From positions 62,001-126,000 of the forward strand of contig CANNER010000002.1 of the NCBI GenBank assembly GCA_947503715.1: 64,000 nt of DNA, in the 5' to 3' direction. This document shows, in pieces, positions 17,933 to 26,686 of the stretch. The stretch's first letter is position 1, and the number at the start of each line of letters is the position of its first letter. The stretch comes from an uncultured Caulobacterales bacterium (GTDB taxonomy: Bacteria > Pseudomonadota > Alphaproteobacteria > Caulobacterales > Maricaulaceae). Under the pieces are notes generated by a model. The model ran no database searches and was not told the origin of the DNA. It was given only the letters and a program-made list of their open reading frames with translations. The translations under genes were made by a program, and so were the position numbers.

Positions 17933-18023
17933 GCGACAGCCCTACAAAATGACAGATTAACCTTTGCTGAAGGAAAATCGGGGCTCGCGCAAGTCACAGG
18001 CGCTTGACGTTAACGCCCTTTAA

Positions 18024-18314
18024 TCACGGAGCTTTCGCTTCCAACGAAAACGCGTGGAGCTTTGCAACCTCTTCCGCGACCGCGTCCATGACTGCACGAT
18101 GCTTGGCCAATGTGTTCATCCCGGCAAAAGCTGCGCTCGTGATGATGACGTGAACATGTGTCTCCGCGGCTCGCTCCATGTCGGGAAAACTGGCTGCATG
18201 TTCCGCCGCGCCGCCATGTCCGGCATGTAAATGCGACTGATCCTGCACCTCCAACTGCGACGGAGTGAACATCTGCTCCAGTTTTTCCTTGATTGAGTCT
18301 ACCAATATGCCCAT
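18024..18314 (-). CDS. bolA: BolA family protein
   Basis: A 96-aa BolA-fold protein. The conserved positions are visible: an N-terminal helix IKEKLEQMF, the QDQSHLHAGH loop (histidines that in BolA/IbaG contribute to Fe-S binding with monothiol glutaredoxins), and ETHVHVIITSAAFAGMNTLAKHRAVMDAV with the helix-turn FxG-x-N-x-x-x-x-H-R. It probably acts with a glutaredoxin in iron-sulfur trafficking. It is divergent from the J-domain gene 47 bp away; the bolA - J-domain - cobS - cobT neighbourhood is a known alphaproteobacterial arrangement. Confidence 0.92.
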   Translation of the reverse strand: MGILVDSIKEKLEQMFTPSQLEVQDQSHLHAGHGGAAEHAASFPDMERAAETHVHVIITSAAFAGMNTLAKHRAVMDAVAEEVAKLHAFSLEAKAP

Positions 18315-18361
18315 CTTGCGCGGTCCCTGTTCCTAAATCATCCGTGACGAAGACCTTACTT

Positions 18362-18976
18362 ATGCCCTCCAACTTTGAATACAAACCCAAAGGCATCGAT
18401 ATTCGAGCCTCCCGGTCAAAGAAAAAAAAGAAACCTGACGAATTGCCCTGCGAATGGGCGGGTTGTGTCAGCATGGGCGGCTGTAAAGCTCCCAAGTCTC
18501 CGGACCGTTTGCGCGATTATTTCAATTTCTGCCAGCAACATGCACGGGAATATAATAAGAACTGGAACTTCTTCTCCGGCAAGACGGATGAGGAAATTCA
18601 GGAATGGCAAATCGGTGCGCGACACGGTCACCGTCCGACCTGGGATGTCCGCAAGAACACAGCCGAGCGCGCACAAGCGCAAAAGAAGCGCCGCGCGGGC
18701 AGTACATCCTCGACATCGGAAGGATATAATATCTTTGGCGACGGGAAAGAGGAACAAATCGCCGCGCCAGCGCGTCGTCTCTCCTCGCTACAGATGAAAG
18801 CGCTCAACGATCTTGGCCTAGACGATACGGCTACAAAATCCGAGGTTCGCAAACGCTACACGCAACTTGTCAAACAACTCCATCCCGATGCGAACCAAGG
18901 CAAACGGAATACAGAAGACAGCTTCCAACGCGTCGTCGCCGCCATGAAAGTTCTGAAAACCACGAATTTAGGGTAA
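18362..18976 (+). CDS. J-domain (DnaJ-like) protein
   Basis: A 204-aa cytosolic protein with a C-terminal J domain (about 143-204): LNDLGLDDTATKSEVRKRYTQLVKQLHPDAN, with the HPD tripeptide that stimulates DnaK ATPase. The N-terminal half contains four Cys in a C...C...C...C arrangement (CEWAGC, CKAP, CQQH) suggesting a zinc site, plus a basic KKKKK stretch and a low-complexity Ser/Thr linker. The frame opens at 18293, but this would overlap bolA; the ATG at 18362 is preferred. It has no Gly/Phe or zinc-finger region of classical DnaJ. It precedes gtrA by 2 bp. Confidence 0.85.
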   Translation: MPSNFEYKPKGIDIRASRSKKKKKPDELPCEWAGCVSMGGCKAPKSPDRLRDYFNFCQQHAREYNKNWNFFSGKTDEEIQEWQIGARHGHRPTWDVRKNTAERAQAQKKRRAGSTSSTSEGYNIFGDGKEEQIAAPARRLSSLQMKALNDLGLDDTATKSEVRKRYTQLVKQLHPDANQGKRNTEDSFQRVVAAMKVLKTTNLG

Positions 18977-18978
18977 AC

Positions 18979-19350
18979 ATGAGCCGTCAACTCGGGCGCT
19001 ACCTCACGGCAGGTTTGGGCACAGTCGCCCTTTATGTGGGTGGCGTCTGGTTTGGGACAGAAATACTGCATTTGCCAGTCCGTCCCACAAATGTGGTGCT
19101 GTACATCGCGGCGACAGCCCTTTCTTTCGCCCTAAACTATAAATGGGTCTTTGCGTCCAAAACCTCCGCAGGGCGCTCCCTCTTTTTATTTCTCTTACTG
19201 CAAGCTTTTGGGGTGTTGTTGAACATTATATGGGTCGAGGCGGGATTACGGCTCACACATCTCTACCCGTGGATTATCGCGGCCACTTATTTTGCCATCT
19301 GGCCCTTTCTGTCATTTGCCGTTCAGAAGCGATATATCTTCAATCGGTGA
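18979..19350 (+). CDS. GtrA-like membrane protein
   Basis: A 123-aa protein with four transmembrane helices and the GtrA-family features: N-terminal RYLTAGLGTVALYVG, a central TALSFALNYKWVFAS (the N-x-x-W-x-F motif typical of the family), and C-terminal PFLSFAVQKRYIFN. GtrA proteins are thought to flip undecaprenyl-linked sugars or take part in polysaccharide decoration. It sits 2 bp after the J-domain gene and 64 bp before cobS; no glycosyltransferase partner is nearby. Confidence 0.88.
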   Translation: MSRQLGRYLTAGLGTVALYVGGVWFGTEILHLPVRPTNVVLYIAATALSFALNYKWVFASKTSAGRSLFLFLLLQAFGVLLNIIWVEAGLRLTHLYPWIIAATYFAIWPFLSFAVQKRYIFNR

Positions 19351-19414
19351 GCTTGGATTCACCGTAGCCAAGGGGTAGACATGCCTCGAATAGTATTTCC
19401 GGAAAGACTGTAAA

Positions 19415-20401
19415 ATGACCGACGATAAATTTCCCCTGTTCGCGCCGGACACGACCGTTTCCGCCCGTGAAACTTTCGGCGTGGATTTCGACATGGAGAT
19501 TCCGGCCTTTTCCAAGCGCAGTGAATATGTGCCGGAGATTGACGAGGCTTACCGTTTCGACTCCAGGACCACGCAGGCGATCTGCGCGGGCTTTGCATTT
19601 GACCGCCGCGTCATGGTGCAGGGCTATCACGGGACGGGGAAATCCACACATATCGAACAGGTCGCCGCGCGGCTGAACTGGCCGATGGTGCGGATCAATC
19701 TGGACTCTCACGTTAGCCGGATCGACCTGATCGGCAAGGACGCGATTGTCCTGAAAGACGGGAAACAGATCACGGAGTTCCGTGAAGGCCTGCTGCCCTG
19801 GGCACTGCAACATCCCGTCGCACTCACATTCGACGAATATGATGCAGGTCGTCCTGACGTCATGTTCGTGATCCAGCGCGTCCTCGAAGCGCAAGGCCGC
19901 CTGACCCTGCTCGACCAGAATAAAGTCATCACACCGCATTCCGCGTTCCGCATTTTTGCGACGACGAACACAGTCGGCCTCGGCGATACGTCCGGCCTCT
20001 ATCACGGCACGCAGCAGATCAACCAGGGGCAGATGGACCGCTGGTCAATCGTCTGTCAGCTCAACTATCTCGCCCATGACGAAGAAGAGAAAATCGTCCT
20101 CGCAAAATCCCCCGCCTACGACACACCCGAAGGCCGGGACATCCTCGCCTCTATGGTGCGTGTCGCAGACATGACACGGAACAGCTTCATCGCCGGCGAT
20201 ATCTCCACGGTCATGTCCCCGCGAACGGTCATGAACTGGGCCGAAAACGCCCGCATATTCGACGGCAATATCGCACAGGCTTTCAGGCTCACATTCTTGA
20301 ACAAATGCGACGAGCTAGAACGCCCGATTATCTCGGAGTTCTACCAGCGAGCCTTTGGCAGCGAGTTGGAGGAGAGCGCGGTTACCGTGATGGTCGCGTA
20401 G
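19415..20401 (+). CDS. cobS: Cobaltochelatase subunit CobS (AAA+ ATPase)
   Basis: A 328-aa MoxR-type AAA+ ATPase. In aerobic cobalamin synthesis, CobS and CobT form the chaperone-like complex that drives cobalt insertion by CobN. Features are Walker [12 protein letters not shown] (about 70-80), the segment [23 protein letters not shown] (Walker B region), sensor-1 [20 protein letters not shown], and an Arg finger region in [16 protein letters not shown]. The length matches the family. Unusually, cobT does not follow directly: two unrelated genes lie in the 2.1-kb gap. No cobN is in the window. Confidence 0.95.
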   Translation: MTDDKFPLFAPDTTVSARETFGVDFDMEIPAFSKRSEYVPEIDEAYRFDSRTTQAICAGFAFDRRVMVQGYHGTGKSTHIEQVAARLNWPMVRINLDSHVSRIDLIGKDAIVLKDGKQITEFREGLLPWALQHPVALTFDEYDAGRPDVMFVIQRVLEAQGRLTLLDQNKVITPHSAFRIFATTNTVGLGDTSGLYHGTQQINQGQMDRWSIVCQLNYLAHDEEEKIVLAKSPAYDTPEGRDILASMVRVADMTRNSFIAGDISTVMSPRTVMNWAENARIFDGNIAQAFRLTFLNKCDELERPIISEFYQRAFGSELEESAVTVMVA

Positions 20402-20406
20402 TGGGC

Positions 20407-20461
20407 GTAATTGATACGAAGTATCAATTACAACGGAGCGCCTTCATTGCTGGCGATGAAG
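20407..20461 (-). repeat. Partial copy of the multi-hairpin repeat (copy C)
   Basis: A perfect 11-bp inverted repeat with a GAA loop (20407-20417 / 20421-20431, arms GTAATTGATAC and GTATCAATTAC) begins 5 bp after the cobS stop. It is followed by a second hairpin (20442-20447 / 20456-20461, CTTCAT/ATGAAG). Read on the minus strand, the order hairpin - GGCGCTC - hairpin with GTAATTGA-type arms - GCCC matches the H3-H4 part of copies A and B near 26 kb, though the H3 stem has a different sequence. No T-run follows, so it is a poor terminator candidate. Confidence 0.55.
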
Positions 20462-20489
20462 TATATTAAACAATAGTTGGGGGACTATC

Positions 20490-20978
20490 ATGGCGAAACA
20501 TCAATGTCTGAGTTGCGGTGAACGTTTTGAGGGGCCGGAGTTTTTCAGCTACCTTCTAAAACTGCGGAGCAAGACCGTTCTGTGCCTTCGCTGCCAAACA
20601 GATAATTATATCGTCCCGCAACGCAACGTGGCCTATTTCATTTTTCTGCTCATCTCAATTCTGATTGGACTGATCATATTCGCCATTCCAAATCTCGGAT
20701 TTGCAGCTGCGACCTATAGTCCTTCGACGGAAACTTACCGGGTTAGTTTTCTGGCTCTCATCGGGGGCGCTGCCCTCGGTCTGGCTGCGGCAAGGCTCGT
20801 CATGAATGTTTTAACTGGATGTTTGGAAAAGTCTCACAGGATCGTAAGTATAAATCCGCGAGTGATTATGAGGGCTGACCACCCAAACCTGTCGGCGACC
20901 CTACTTTACCAATGTTGTATTCGGATAGGCCGCCTGCCAGCCGAACCAGAAGGCGCGGTGATAGGGGAGTCTTTTTAA
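20490..20978 (+). CDS. Zinc-ribbon membrane protein of unknown function
   Basis: A 162-aa protein with an N-terminal four-Cys ribbon (CLSCGERFEG...CLRCQTDN) and two transmembrane helices (about 49-75 and 88-110). The short C-terminal tail reads into the end of the convergent DUF3179 gene (78-bp overlap), so the last 25 residues may be fortuitous read-through. Similar Cys-ribbon plus two-helix small proteins exist in several phyla without known function. The ATG has GGGGG about nine bases upstream. It lies between cobS and cobT. Confidence 0.55.
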   Translation: MAKHQCLSCGERFEGPEFFSYLLKLRSKTVLCLRCQTDNYIVPQRNVAYFIFLLISILIGLIIFAIPNLGFAAATYSPSTETYRVSFLALIGGAALGLAAARLVMNVLTGCLEKSHRIVSINPRVIMRADHPNLSATLLYQCCIRIGRLPAEPEGAVIGESF

Positions 20979-22340
20979 TTCGCGGCCATCCTCTGCGGTG
21001 AGGCGGGCTTCCGAAATTTTCCATGTGCCGCCATTTTTATCCGCGGCGACCCGTCCGTCAGACGTCACAATCTCGACCGTGCCCGGGTCATAGACGCGGT
21101 TCGCCCCGGTCTCATCCGTCAATATGACGAAACGCTGCGTGCCGAGTGTTCCGGCATAGACGGGGTTATTATTTAAATAATCCGTATCGATTGCAATGCT
21201 GCCGGGTTGTCCCTTGAATCGCAGGGCAAGTACTTCCTGTTTATTGGCAAGACGCGAATCCTGAAACGGCGTATTAAACATAAGGTCATCCGTCGCGAAA
21301 TAATCATGATAGGCGACCCCTTCGTCATAGTTGCGACGATGCCCCGTTTTCAGCGATAGAACCTGCGTTTGTGGATGGAGCGATTTCCATTTCCCCCAGG
21401 TCGTGGTGACAACACTGCGATGGTTCAGTGCGATATCTTTTCCCGTCAACGGGCCGACCACTGGTTCACCCTTAATTGTATTCCACAGACTCTGAGTCGC
21501 TTGATCATACATTAATTTGTTCGAGCGCAGTAAAAAGCCGGACGTACCCAGATCATAATCTGTTCCGTTCAGCGTCGTATCATAGAGAATGACTGTCCCG
21601 CAAAGTGTGCAATAAACGCCCGCAACATCGACGCCGCCAACCGTGTCCGTAAACATCTCATGCCACGCCAATATACGTTTGGGGTAGGCACGAAAATCGC
21701 CATTGACCTCTATCCCGAAGACGACATCTTCATCATCCAGATAATCTGCATCTAAAGCTTTTAACATTTTAGGATTGCGCAGAGGCGGGATGCCGTCCTG
21801 TCTTACGCCGCCCCACCGGACTTCATCCAAGCGGATTGTAGATGTTTCGCCGCGATCTCTGAAATATTTACCGAAACGCGGATCAATGCGTTCATAAAAC
21901 TCAGCTTTGAACGCATCATATCCCGGCGAATTGAGCGCGGGTTCATTCCACATCCAGCGGAACCAATCATTCATATTCGTGCCGAAATCCTGTCCGGTTT
22001 CATGGCGCAATTCATTCAGGAGGTGTTTCCGGATTGTAGGGTCATAAACGAAGTTGAAGACTTCCAAGGTCGGTGCAACCCACGTCGCATCAAAGCGGGC
22101 AGATATCTGATTCCGGATTTCAGGGTCTCCAAACGCGGCGGAACGGTCTAAAAGTGCGAGTAATAATGCGCGGTCCAGAGCGTCAAAAGATGCGGCATTC
22201 GACACGGGATTGACAGGGGCTGCCGCACTGGCCGTCGCCGCAGATATGGCAGTATTGGTTTGCGCATTCGCATTCACAAAGACTATGGAAAGCAGAGCGC
22301 CGGCTGCGAGAGCCGTGGTCAGGAGGATAGAGTTTTTCAT
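20901..22340 (-). CDS. DUF3179 domain protein, secreted
   Basis: A 479-aa protein with a signal peptide (MKNSILLTTALAAGALLSIVFVNANA). The DUF3179 core spans roughly 165-380: FGIEVNGDFRAYPKRILAWHEMFTD, the C-x-x-C motif in VAGVYCTLCGTVILYD, FLLRSNKLMYDQATQSLWN, and a late HDYFATDDLMF. DUF3179 proteins are periplasmic or extracellular, of unknown activity; the CxxC suggests a metal or thiol role. It is divergent from cobT with a 184-bp intergenic space carrying an inverted repeat, and its 3' end overlaps the convergent zinc-ribbon gene. Confidence 0.85.
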   Translation of the reverse strand: MKNSILLTTALAAGALLSIVFVNANAQTNTAISAATASAAAPVNPVSNAASFDALDRALLLALLDRSAAFGDPEIRNQISARFDATWVAPTLEVFNFVYDPTIRKHLLNELRHETGQDFGTNMNDWFRWMWNEPALNSPGYDAFKAEFYERIDPRFGKYFRDRGETSTIRLDEVRWGGVRQDGIPPLRNPKMLKALDADYLDDEDVVFGIEVNGDFRAYPKRILAWHEMFTDTVGGVDVAGVYCTLCGTVILYDTTLNGTDYDLGTSGFLLRSNKLMYDQATQSLWNTIKGEPVVGPLTGKDIALNHRSVVTTTWGKWKSLHPQTQVLSLKTGHRRNYDEGVAYHDYFATDDLMFNTPFQDSRLANKQEVLALRFKGQPGSIAIDTDYLNNNPVYAGTLGTQRFVILTDETGANRVYDPGTVEIVTSDGRVAADKNGGTWKISEARLTAEDGRELKRLPYHRAFWFGWQAAYPNTTLVK

Positions 22341-22455
22341 AGCCCATTATCTGCACAAAGCACTGCGTTAGGGAACTCACGAAGCCAGACATGACAGTCA
22401 CGTCACCGTCAGGGCTGTGTTATTAATCTACTCACCCTTCCGTGCGCATCTGCGC

Positions 22456-22476
22456 GGTTTATATCTCGTATAAACC
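22456..22476. promoter_or_regulatory. Inverted repeat between DUF3179 gene and cobT
   Basis: GGTTTATA (22456-22463) and TATAAACC (22469-22476) flank a 5-bp spacer, in the middle of the divergent intergenic region. The symmetry and position suit a dimeric regulator site; a hairpin in the cobT leader is the alternative. No matching regulator is identified. Confidence 0.35.
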
Positions 22477-22524
22477 TGTTTATGCTGTCCCAGCAGTTCA
22501 CTCACAACATCATAGCTATCCCCA

Positions 22525-24342
22525 TTGACCGCCACACCCCTCGATAATTTCAAACGCGCCCTCTCCGCCTCGACCAAGGCCATCTCCGGTGAGCCTGAGC
22601 TGGACGTGTCTTTTGGCGGGGATGTGGCGGGGATTGTGCGGGATCAGGTCATGCTGCCCTCGCTGCCACCCAACCCAAAACCCGAATTAATTGCGAAGGC
22701 ACGCGGCGAAGCCGATGGTCTGGCCCTCCGCCTCGCCCTGCATGACAAAGATGTCCATGCGGGCAATCAACCGCAATCGGGTCCCGCGCGGCAGGTGTTC
22801 GAAGCGATGGAACAGGCGCGGGTTGAAGCTCTGGGCGGGAAGCATCTCTCCGGTCTCGGTGATAACCTGATGGCGGCACTGTCGGCGCGGGCGAAGAAGC
22901 GCGGCTTTGACAAGGCCGATATCGCGATGGACGACACCTCCTTTGCCGAGGCGGTCGGCCTCTATGCGCGTGAAAAATTGACGGGCCGCGAATTGCCCGC
23001 GACGACCAACGGCATCATGGCCGCCTGGCGGGACGAGATCGAGATGAAGGCGGCAGGGCGCATGGATGACCTTGCGAGTGTGCTGGACGACCAACATGCG
23101 TTTGGTCAATTCGTGCAGGACCTCATCGCGGATTTCGACCTCGGGGATGAACGGGCCAATTCAGAGGAAGAGGACGAGCAGGACGACGAGTCCAAGGAGA
23201 ACGAACAAGAGCAGGATAATAACGAAACGCCGGATTCCGAACAAGAAGACGAGCCCGGTCAAACCGAAGTCTCCGATGCTGATGCGATGGAAGACCAGGA
23301 CTCTGATCCACAGGATATGGTCGATGCCGAAAATATTGACGGCGAGCAGGACGATGCCGAACAGTCCCCCGACGCCAATCCGCAACGCCCGCAACCGACC
23401 AATCTGCCCGATCCCTATACTGTTTATACGACGAACCATGATGAGGTCATCAAGGCGGAAGAGCTCTGTGAAGTCGAAGAGCTGGAACGCCTGCGCGGCT
23501 ATCTCGACGGCCATATGCAGGGCCTAAGCGGCGCGATTTCCCGCCTCGCCAATCGCCTGCAACGTCGCCTCCTCGCGCAGCAACAACGCTCTTGGACCTT
23601 TGATCTGGAAGAAGGCATGCTCGACACCGCGCGCCTGACCCGTGTGATTATTGATCCAATGAGCGCCCTGACCTTTAAGGAAGAAAAGGAAACCGATTTC
23701 CGCGATACGGTCGTGACGATCCTGATAGATAATTCCGGCTCTATGCGCGGGCGTCCGATTATGGTCGCGGCCGTCACAGCAGACATCATGGCGCGGACAT
23801 TGGAACGCTGCGGCGTAAAAGCGGAAATCCTCGGCTTCACGACTCGCGCGTGGAAGGGCGGCAAGAGTTTTCAGGATTGGATGGCGGCGGGCAAACCGTC
23901 TCGCCCCGGACGCCTGAACGACCTCCGCCATATCGTCTATAAGGCCGCGGATATGCCGTGGCGTCGCGCGAAAAGAAATCTTGGCCTGATGATGCGCGAG
24001 GGCTTATTGAAGGAAAATATTGACGGCGAAGCGCTGGACTGGGCTTACCGCCGCCTGATGTCCCGTCCCGAACAAAGACGCATCCTGATGGTCATTTCTG
24101 ACGGCGCCCCCGTCGATGACGCGACGCAAAGCCAAAATAAATCCGGCCTGTTAGAAAACCACCTCCGTATGATGATCGACAAAATAGAAAACCGCTCCGA
24201 GGTCGAACTCGTCGCCATCGGCATCGGCCATGACGTCACGCGCTGGTACAAGAAAGCGATCACGATTTTGGACGTGGAGCAGCTCGGTGGCGCGATGACG
24301 GAGAAATTGGCGGAATTGTTTGATGAACGGCCGAGACGGTAA
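22525..24342 (+). CDS. cobT: Cobaltochelatase subunit CobT (VWA protein)
   Basis: A 605-aa CobT. It has the N-terminal [24 protein letters not shown] typical of the family, a long acidic central region (about 213-300, rich in Glu/Asp/Gln), and a C-terminal VWA domain with [19 protein letters not shown] and [10 protein letters not shown]. CobT partners CobS in cobalt chelation. The start is a TTG: there is a stop nine to twelve bases upstream in frame and no earlier ATG, and the residues immediately after the TTG already match the family N-terminus. It is separated from cobS by two unrelated genes. Confidence 0.93.
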   Translation: MTATPLDNFKRALSASTKAISGEPELDVSFGGDVAGIVRDQVMLPSLPPNPKPELIAKARGEADGLALRLALHDKDVHAGNQPQSGPARQVFEAMEQARVEALGGKHLSGLGDNLMAALSARAKKRGFDKADIAMDDTSFAEAVGLYAREKLTGRELPATTNGIMAAWRDEIEMKAAGRMDDLASVLDDQHAFGQFVQDLIADFDLGDERANSEEEDEQDDESKENEQEQDNNETPDSEQEDEPGQTEVSDADAMEDQDSDPQDMVDAENIDGEQDDAEQSPDANPQRPQPTNLPDPYTVYTTNHDEVIKAEELCEVEELERLRGYLDGHMQGLSGAISRLANRLQRRLLAQQQRSWTFDLEEGMLDTARLTRVIIDPMSALTFKEEKETDFRDTVVTILIDNSGSMRGRPIMVAAVTADIMARTLERCGVKAEILGFTTRAWKGGKSFQDWMAAGKPSRPGRLNDLRHIVYKAADMPWRRAKRNLGLMMREGLLKENIDGEALDWAYRRLMSRPEQRRILMVISDGAPVDDATQSQNKSGLLENHLRMMIDKIENRSEVELVAIGIGHDVTRWYKKAITILDVEQLGGAMTEKLAELFDERPRR

Positions 24343-24343
24343 A

Positions 24344-25666
24344 ATGGCTAGAACAAAATCATATGGCAGTGTGGCAGATTGGGTTGCAGCAGAATACACA
24401 GTCTCCACAAGTAAAATAAAAAACCTAAGCGTCGAAACGCTGGCTTTTACAGGAATGATTGTCAGCTCTGTACATCCTCGCAGTCCCGCCAGCCATTTGG
24501 GGATTCAGGTTGATGACATTCTCTATGAAATAAATGGTGGTATCTTTGACGAAGAAGATTTGGACAAAACCTTCATACCGCGATTGCTCGGACGCGCTCA
24601 TAAGTTCAGTTTTTTTCGACCGTCCTCCCGCGAAATTTTCAAAGTTAAAGGCGCCCAATTTCCCTACGCTCTTCGTTTAAAAAACAGTTTGCAAAGTTTC
24701 ATCGCCATCCTCCGAAATGGTGACCCGGACCCATCAGAAGTCGCGACCTTCTGGGAAGCTGGAGATCGACAAGCTCTCGCTGATTTATGGATTCCCTTTG
24801 AGACTTATTTGATGAGACTGCGTGACCTGAATGGAAATCCATTTGACGGGCCGCTTCCACAGACGGTCGCACCTAAATCACCCCTCCCATCATCGGAAGA
24901 TATTTGGCCGGGTTTCTTTGGGTGGTTGGCTCTTTGCGCCGCAGAGGCCGGGCAAATGGAACGCGCCGCCTATGTTCAATCGCAAGTTGACGCGCATTTT
25001 GAGCAGTCAGGCGATAGCGGCATGATGAACGCATTCGCGGCGATGGAAGATACACGCGCTTTATTGGCAGAAGCCCGCTTTAATCCCAACATGGCCATCA
25101 CGTATATTGAGCGCGGGATAGAGATGGCGCCGGATGTGAAAGAATTATATCGTCGTTTATCCGCACTGACGAATACAGATGTCACACCACCCCCTTCATC
25201 CTTTCTGGATATGCAGCCAAGTTATGATCTTCCACGCGTTGATCCAGCAGGACGTTTCAAGCAAGAGTCTGGACGCGTATCGCTAAGTGAGCAGGTTGCA
25301 ACACTCTCCCAAGGTCAATTCATTCTTTTGGTCCTCATGTCCAGTTACCGAACGAACGGTCCGTATGTCGAAGGTTTCAACAGAGCTCTCATTCCGTTGT
25401 TGCGCCTAAAAGCCTTCCAAGAAGTCCATATTGTAACAGCTTGGGACTCCGGTCGATCCCGAGACCTTCCGCTTCCAGTTATGGAGCCTGCACTGCAAAA
25501 AGGAGGCATAAAAGTGAGTCTTCTGCATGATGTTGAAGACAGGCTTGCACAGGCTTTAGATATTACCTCCGCTCCAACTAATTTAATTATTGATCATCGC
25601 GGTGTCGTAATTGCAGAGGGGTGGTTGGGTGAAGATAATGTTTTGTGGGACGCCCTAAACGCTTAA
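24344..25666 (+). CDS. PDZ domain protein with C-terminal thioredoxin-like fold
   Basis: A 440-aa protein with no signal peptide. Residues about 25-90 form a PDZ-like domain (GMIVSSVHPRSPASHLGIQVDDILYEINGG). The middle is helical, with TPR-like character. The C-terminus (about 310-440) looks like a thioredoxin/peroxiredoxin fold: GQFILLVLMSSYRTNGPYVEGFNRALIPLL, then DITSAPTNLIIDHRGVVIAEGWLGEDN, with the cis-Pro-type and D-x-x-G strand but without a CxxC. It begins 1 bp after the cobT stop (the ATG at 24344 is used; the frame opens 24 bp earlier inside cobT). Composition is more AT-rich than cobT. Function unknown. Confidence 0.65.
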   Translation: MARTKSYGSVADWVAAEYTVSTSKIKNLSVETLAFTGMIVSSVHPRSPASHLGIQVDDILYEINGGIFDEEDLDKTFIPRLLGRAHKFSFFRPSSREIFKVKGAQFPYALRLKNSLQSFIAILRNGDPDPSEVATFWEAGDRQALADLWIPFETYLMRLRDLNGNPFDGPLPQTVAPKSPLPSSEDIWPGFFGWLALCAAEAGQMERAAYVQSQVDAHFEQSGDSGMMNAFAAMEDTRALLAEARFNPNMAITYIERGIEMAPDVKELYRRLSALTNTDVTPPPSSFLDMQPSYDLPRVDPAGRFKQESGRVSLSEQVATLSQGQFILLVLMSSYRTNGPYVEGFNRALIPLLRLKAFQEVHIVTAWDSGRSRDLPLPVMEPALQKGGIKVSLLHDVEDRLAQALDITSAPTNLIIDHRGVVIAEGWLGEDNVLWDALNA

Positions 25667-25689
25667 AAACCCTCATTTTAAGACGGCGC

Positions 25690-25910
25690 CTTTAAAGTCC
25701 CGACGCGACAACCAAACCCCCACGCACAGAATCTGTCCGAATCCTGAAAATCTGCGCCCTGCCGCGTGGCAAAGGCGTGGAACCTGCACCTGTGCATATG
25801 ATTTCCGGGGACGGACGACGGAAACTGGATATGAGAGAGCATACATCGACTTTCCCCTTGATGTGGAGACCCTATCGACCCGGTGGCTTTCGAGCGCCGG
25901 GTCTTTTTTT
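25690..25910 (+). ncRNA. Candidate small RNA or 3'UTR-derived transcript of unknown type
   Basis: About 220 bp with no plausible ORF, containing short stems (TTTCCG/CGGAAA at 25802-25807 and 25819-25824; an ACATC/GATGT stem shortly after) and ending in a strong intrinsic terminator at 25877-25910. The terminator lies about 210 bp after the upstream stop, which is long for a simple 3' end and suggests an independent transcript. I compared it by memory with 6S, SRP, RNase P and tmRNA signatures and found no match. The 5' end is arbitrary. Confidence 0.3.
25877..25910 (+). terminator. Intrinsic terminator
   Basis: GACCCGG (25877-25883) pairs with CCGGGTC (25897-25903), extended by a wobble and a GC pair, followed by seven T. 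It is on the + strand and ends the candidate small RNA or the PDZ gene transcript. Confidence 0.85.
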
Positions 25911-25951
25911 GGATAAGTCGGCGGGTGGAGAAAGCCTTATATTGTCATCTC

Positions 25952-26225
25952 GCACTTGATGCGGGGCCTATCGGCTGTTCTCTCAGACTTGCGCTCATAA
26001 ACGATAGGCCCCGCATCAGGTGCGGGGTCACGTAGGCATTTGATTATCAATCAAATGACAAGGAACCGAAAGGCAAAGCCTTTCGGCGCTACACTGTAAT
26101 TGACCCTCAGGGTCAATTACGGGCGTTTCGCGCCCCCTCACCCCACAGCCGCCAATTGTTTGCAAGCAAACAAAAGGCGGCATGATCCTCTCCCTATGTT
26201 GTTTTTTCAAAACAACGAGGAGAGG
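25952..26225 (+). repeat. Multi-hairpin repeat array, copy A
   Basis: At least seven consecutive inverted repeats: H1 25952-25973 with 26002-26023 (22-bp arms, one mismatch, REP-like CCCCGCATC core); H2 26037-26045/26049-26057; H3 26066-26074/26078-26086; H4 26096-26106/26110-26120; H5 26121-26125/26131-26135; H6 26148-26153/26176-26181 enclosing 26156-26163/26166-26173; H7 26187-26193/26219-26225 enclosing 26198-26205/26209-26216. Most have 2-3 base loops and perfect stems. H1-H5 correspond one by one to copy B in inverted orientation, with compensatory stem differences. Confidence 0.8.
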
Positions 26226-26686
26226 AAATAATGACGCTTAAAAAGATAATCCTCGGTTATGACGTTTTTGAAGGTGTGGATTGAGTTATAAAATTCTCAA
26301 CTTTCCTCGTCTCTTAGACTCGCTATAAACGGGGATTGGGATTTATTTCAAAAACTGCGTCCACACCCCCTGAGAGTTGTGCAATTTTAAAGCTGTCTTC
26401 TTTCAACGGGCGACCAAGCGATCGTTGGCTTGTTCGGAAAGAAGCGGTGCTTGTCATTGGAGCGGAAGGGTTAACGTCCTCGAGCTTGGGTGGCCTATCG
26501 AGAGCTGATCGTTCCCAGACTGAATGGTTCGGCCGGTAGTGCGAAAAGGCATCGCCGCGTGGGCCCGTTGGGGTTCGAAAACTTAGCTTTAACCCTGGTT
26601 TGCGACCAGAACCCTGAATACCCACGCGGACATCCCGTTTTTTTTGAGATTAAAAACGAAACAAACGGACATAACTAAGAGATACA
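26226..26686. other. Gene-free core between inverted hairpin arrays
   Basis: About 460 bp without a convincing gene. A 17-codon ORF (26231-26284) follows GAGGAGAGGAAATA but has no recognisable product. Stems include CTTCTTTC/GAAAGAAG (26397-26404 / 26437-26444) around CCAA/TTGG (26414-26417 / 26425-26428), and a junction closed by CCGCGTGGG/CCCACGCGG (26555-26563 / 26621-26629) holding GGGTT/AACCC (26571-26575 / 26591-26595) and a CTGGT/ACCAG hairpin (26595-26599 / 26605-26609, alternative at the shared base), followed eight bases later by eight T (26638-26645). It may be a structured RNA or a decayed element. Confidence 0.4.

Noticed and set aside
25777-25959. 60-codon + strand frame
   Set aside because: It runs through a strong intrinsic terminator (25877-25910) and into the hairpin repeat, so it is unlikely to be translated as a whole.
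26323-26625. 100-codon minus-strand frame
   Set aside because: No ribosome site, no signal or domain, and it crosses the strongest stems of the core. I cannot exclude a decayed gene.
26226-26686. tmRNA, RNase P RNA or 6S RNA in the gene-free core
   Set aside because: I looked for the T-arm/CCA and tag of permuted tmRNA, the GAGGAAAGTCC block of RNase P RNA and the 6S bubble on both strands. A partial GAGGAAAGT on the minus strand near 26297-26305 lacks the continuing conserved bases.
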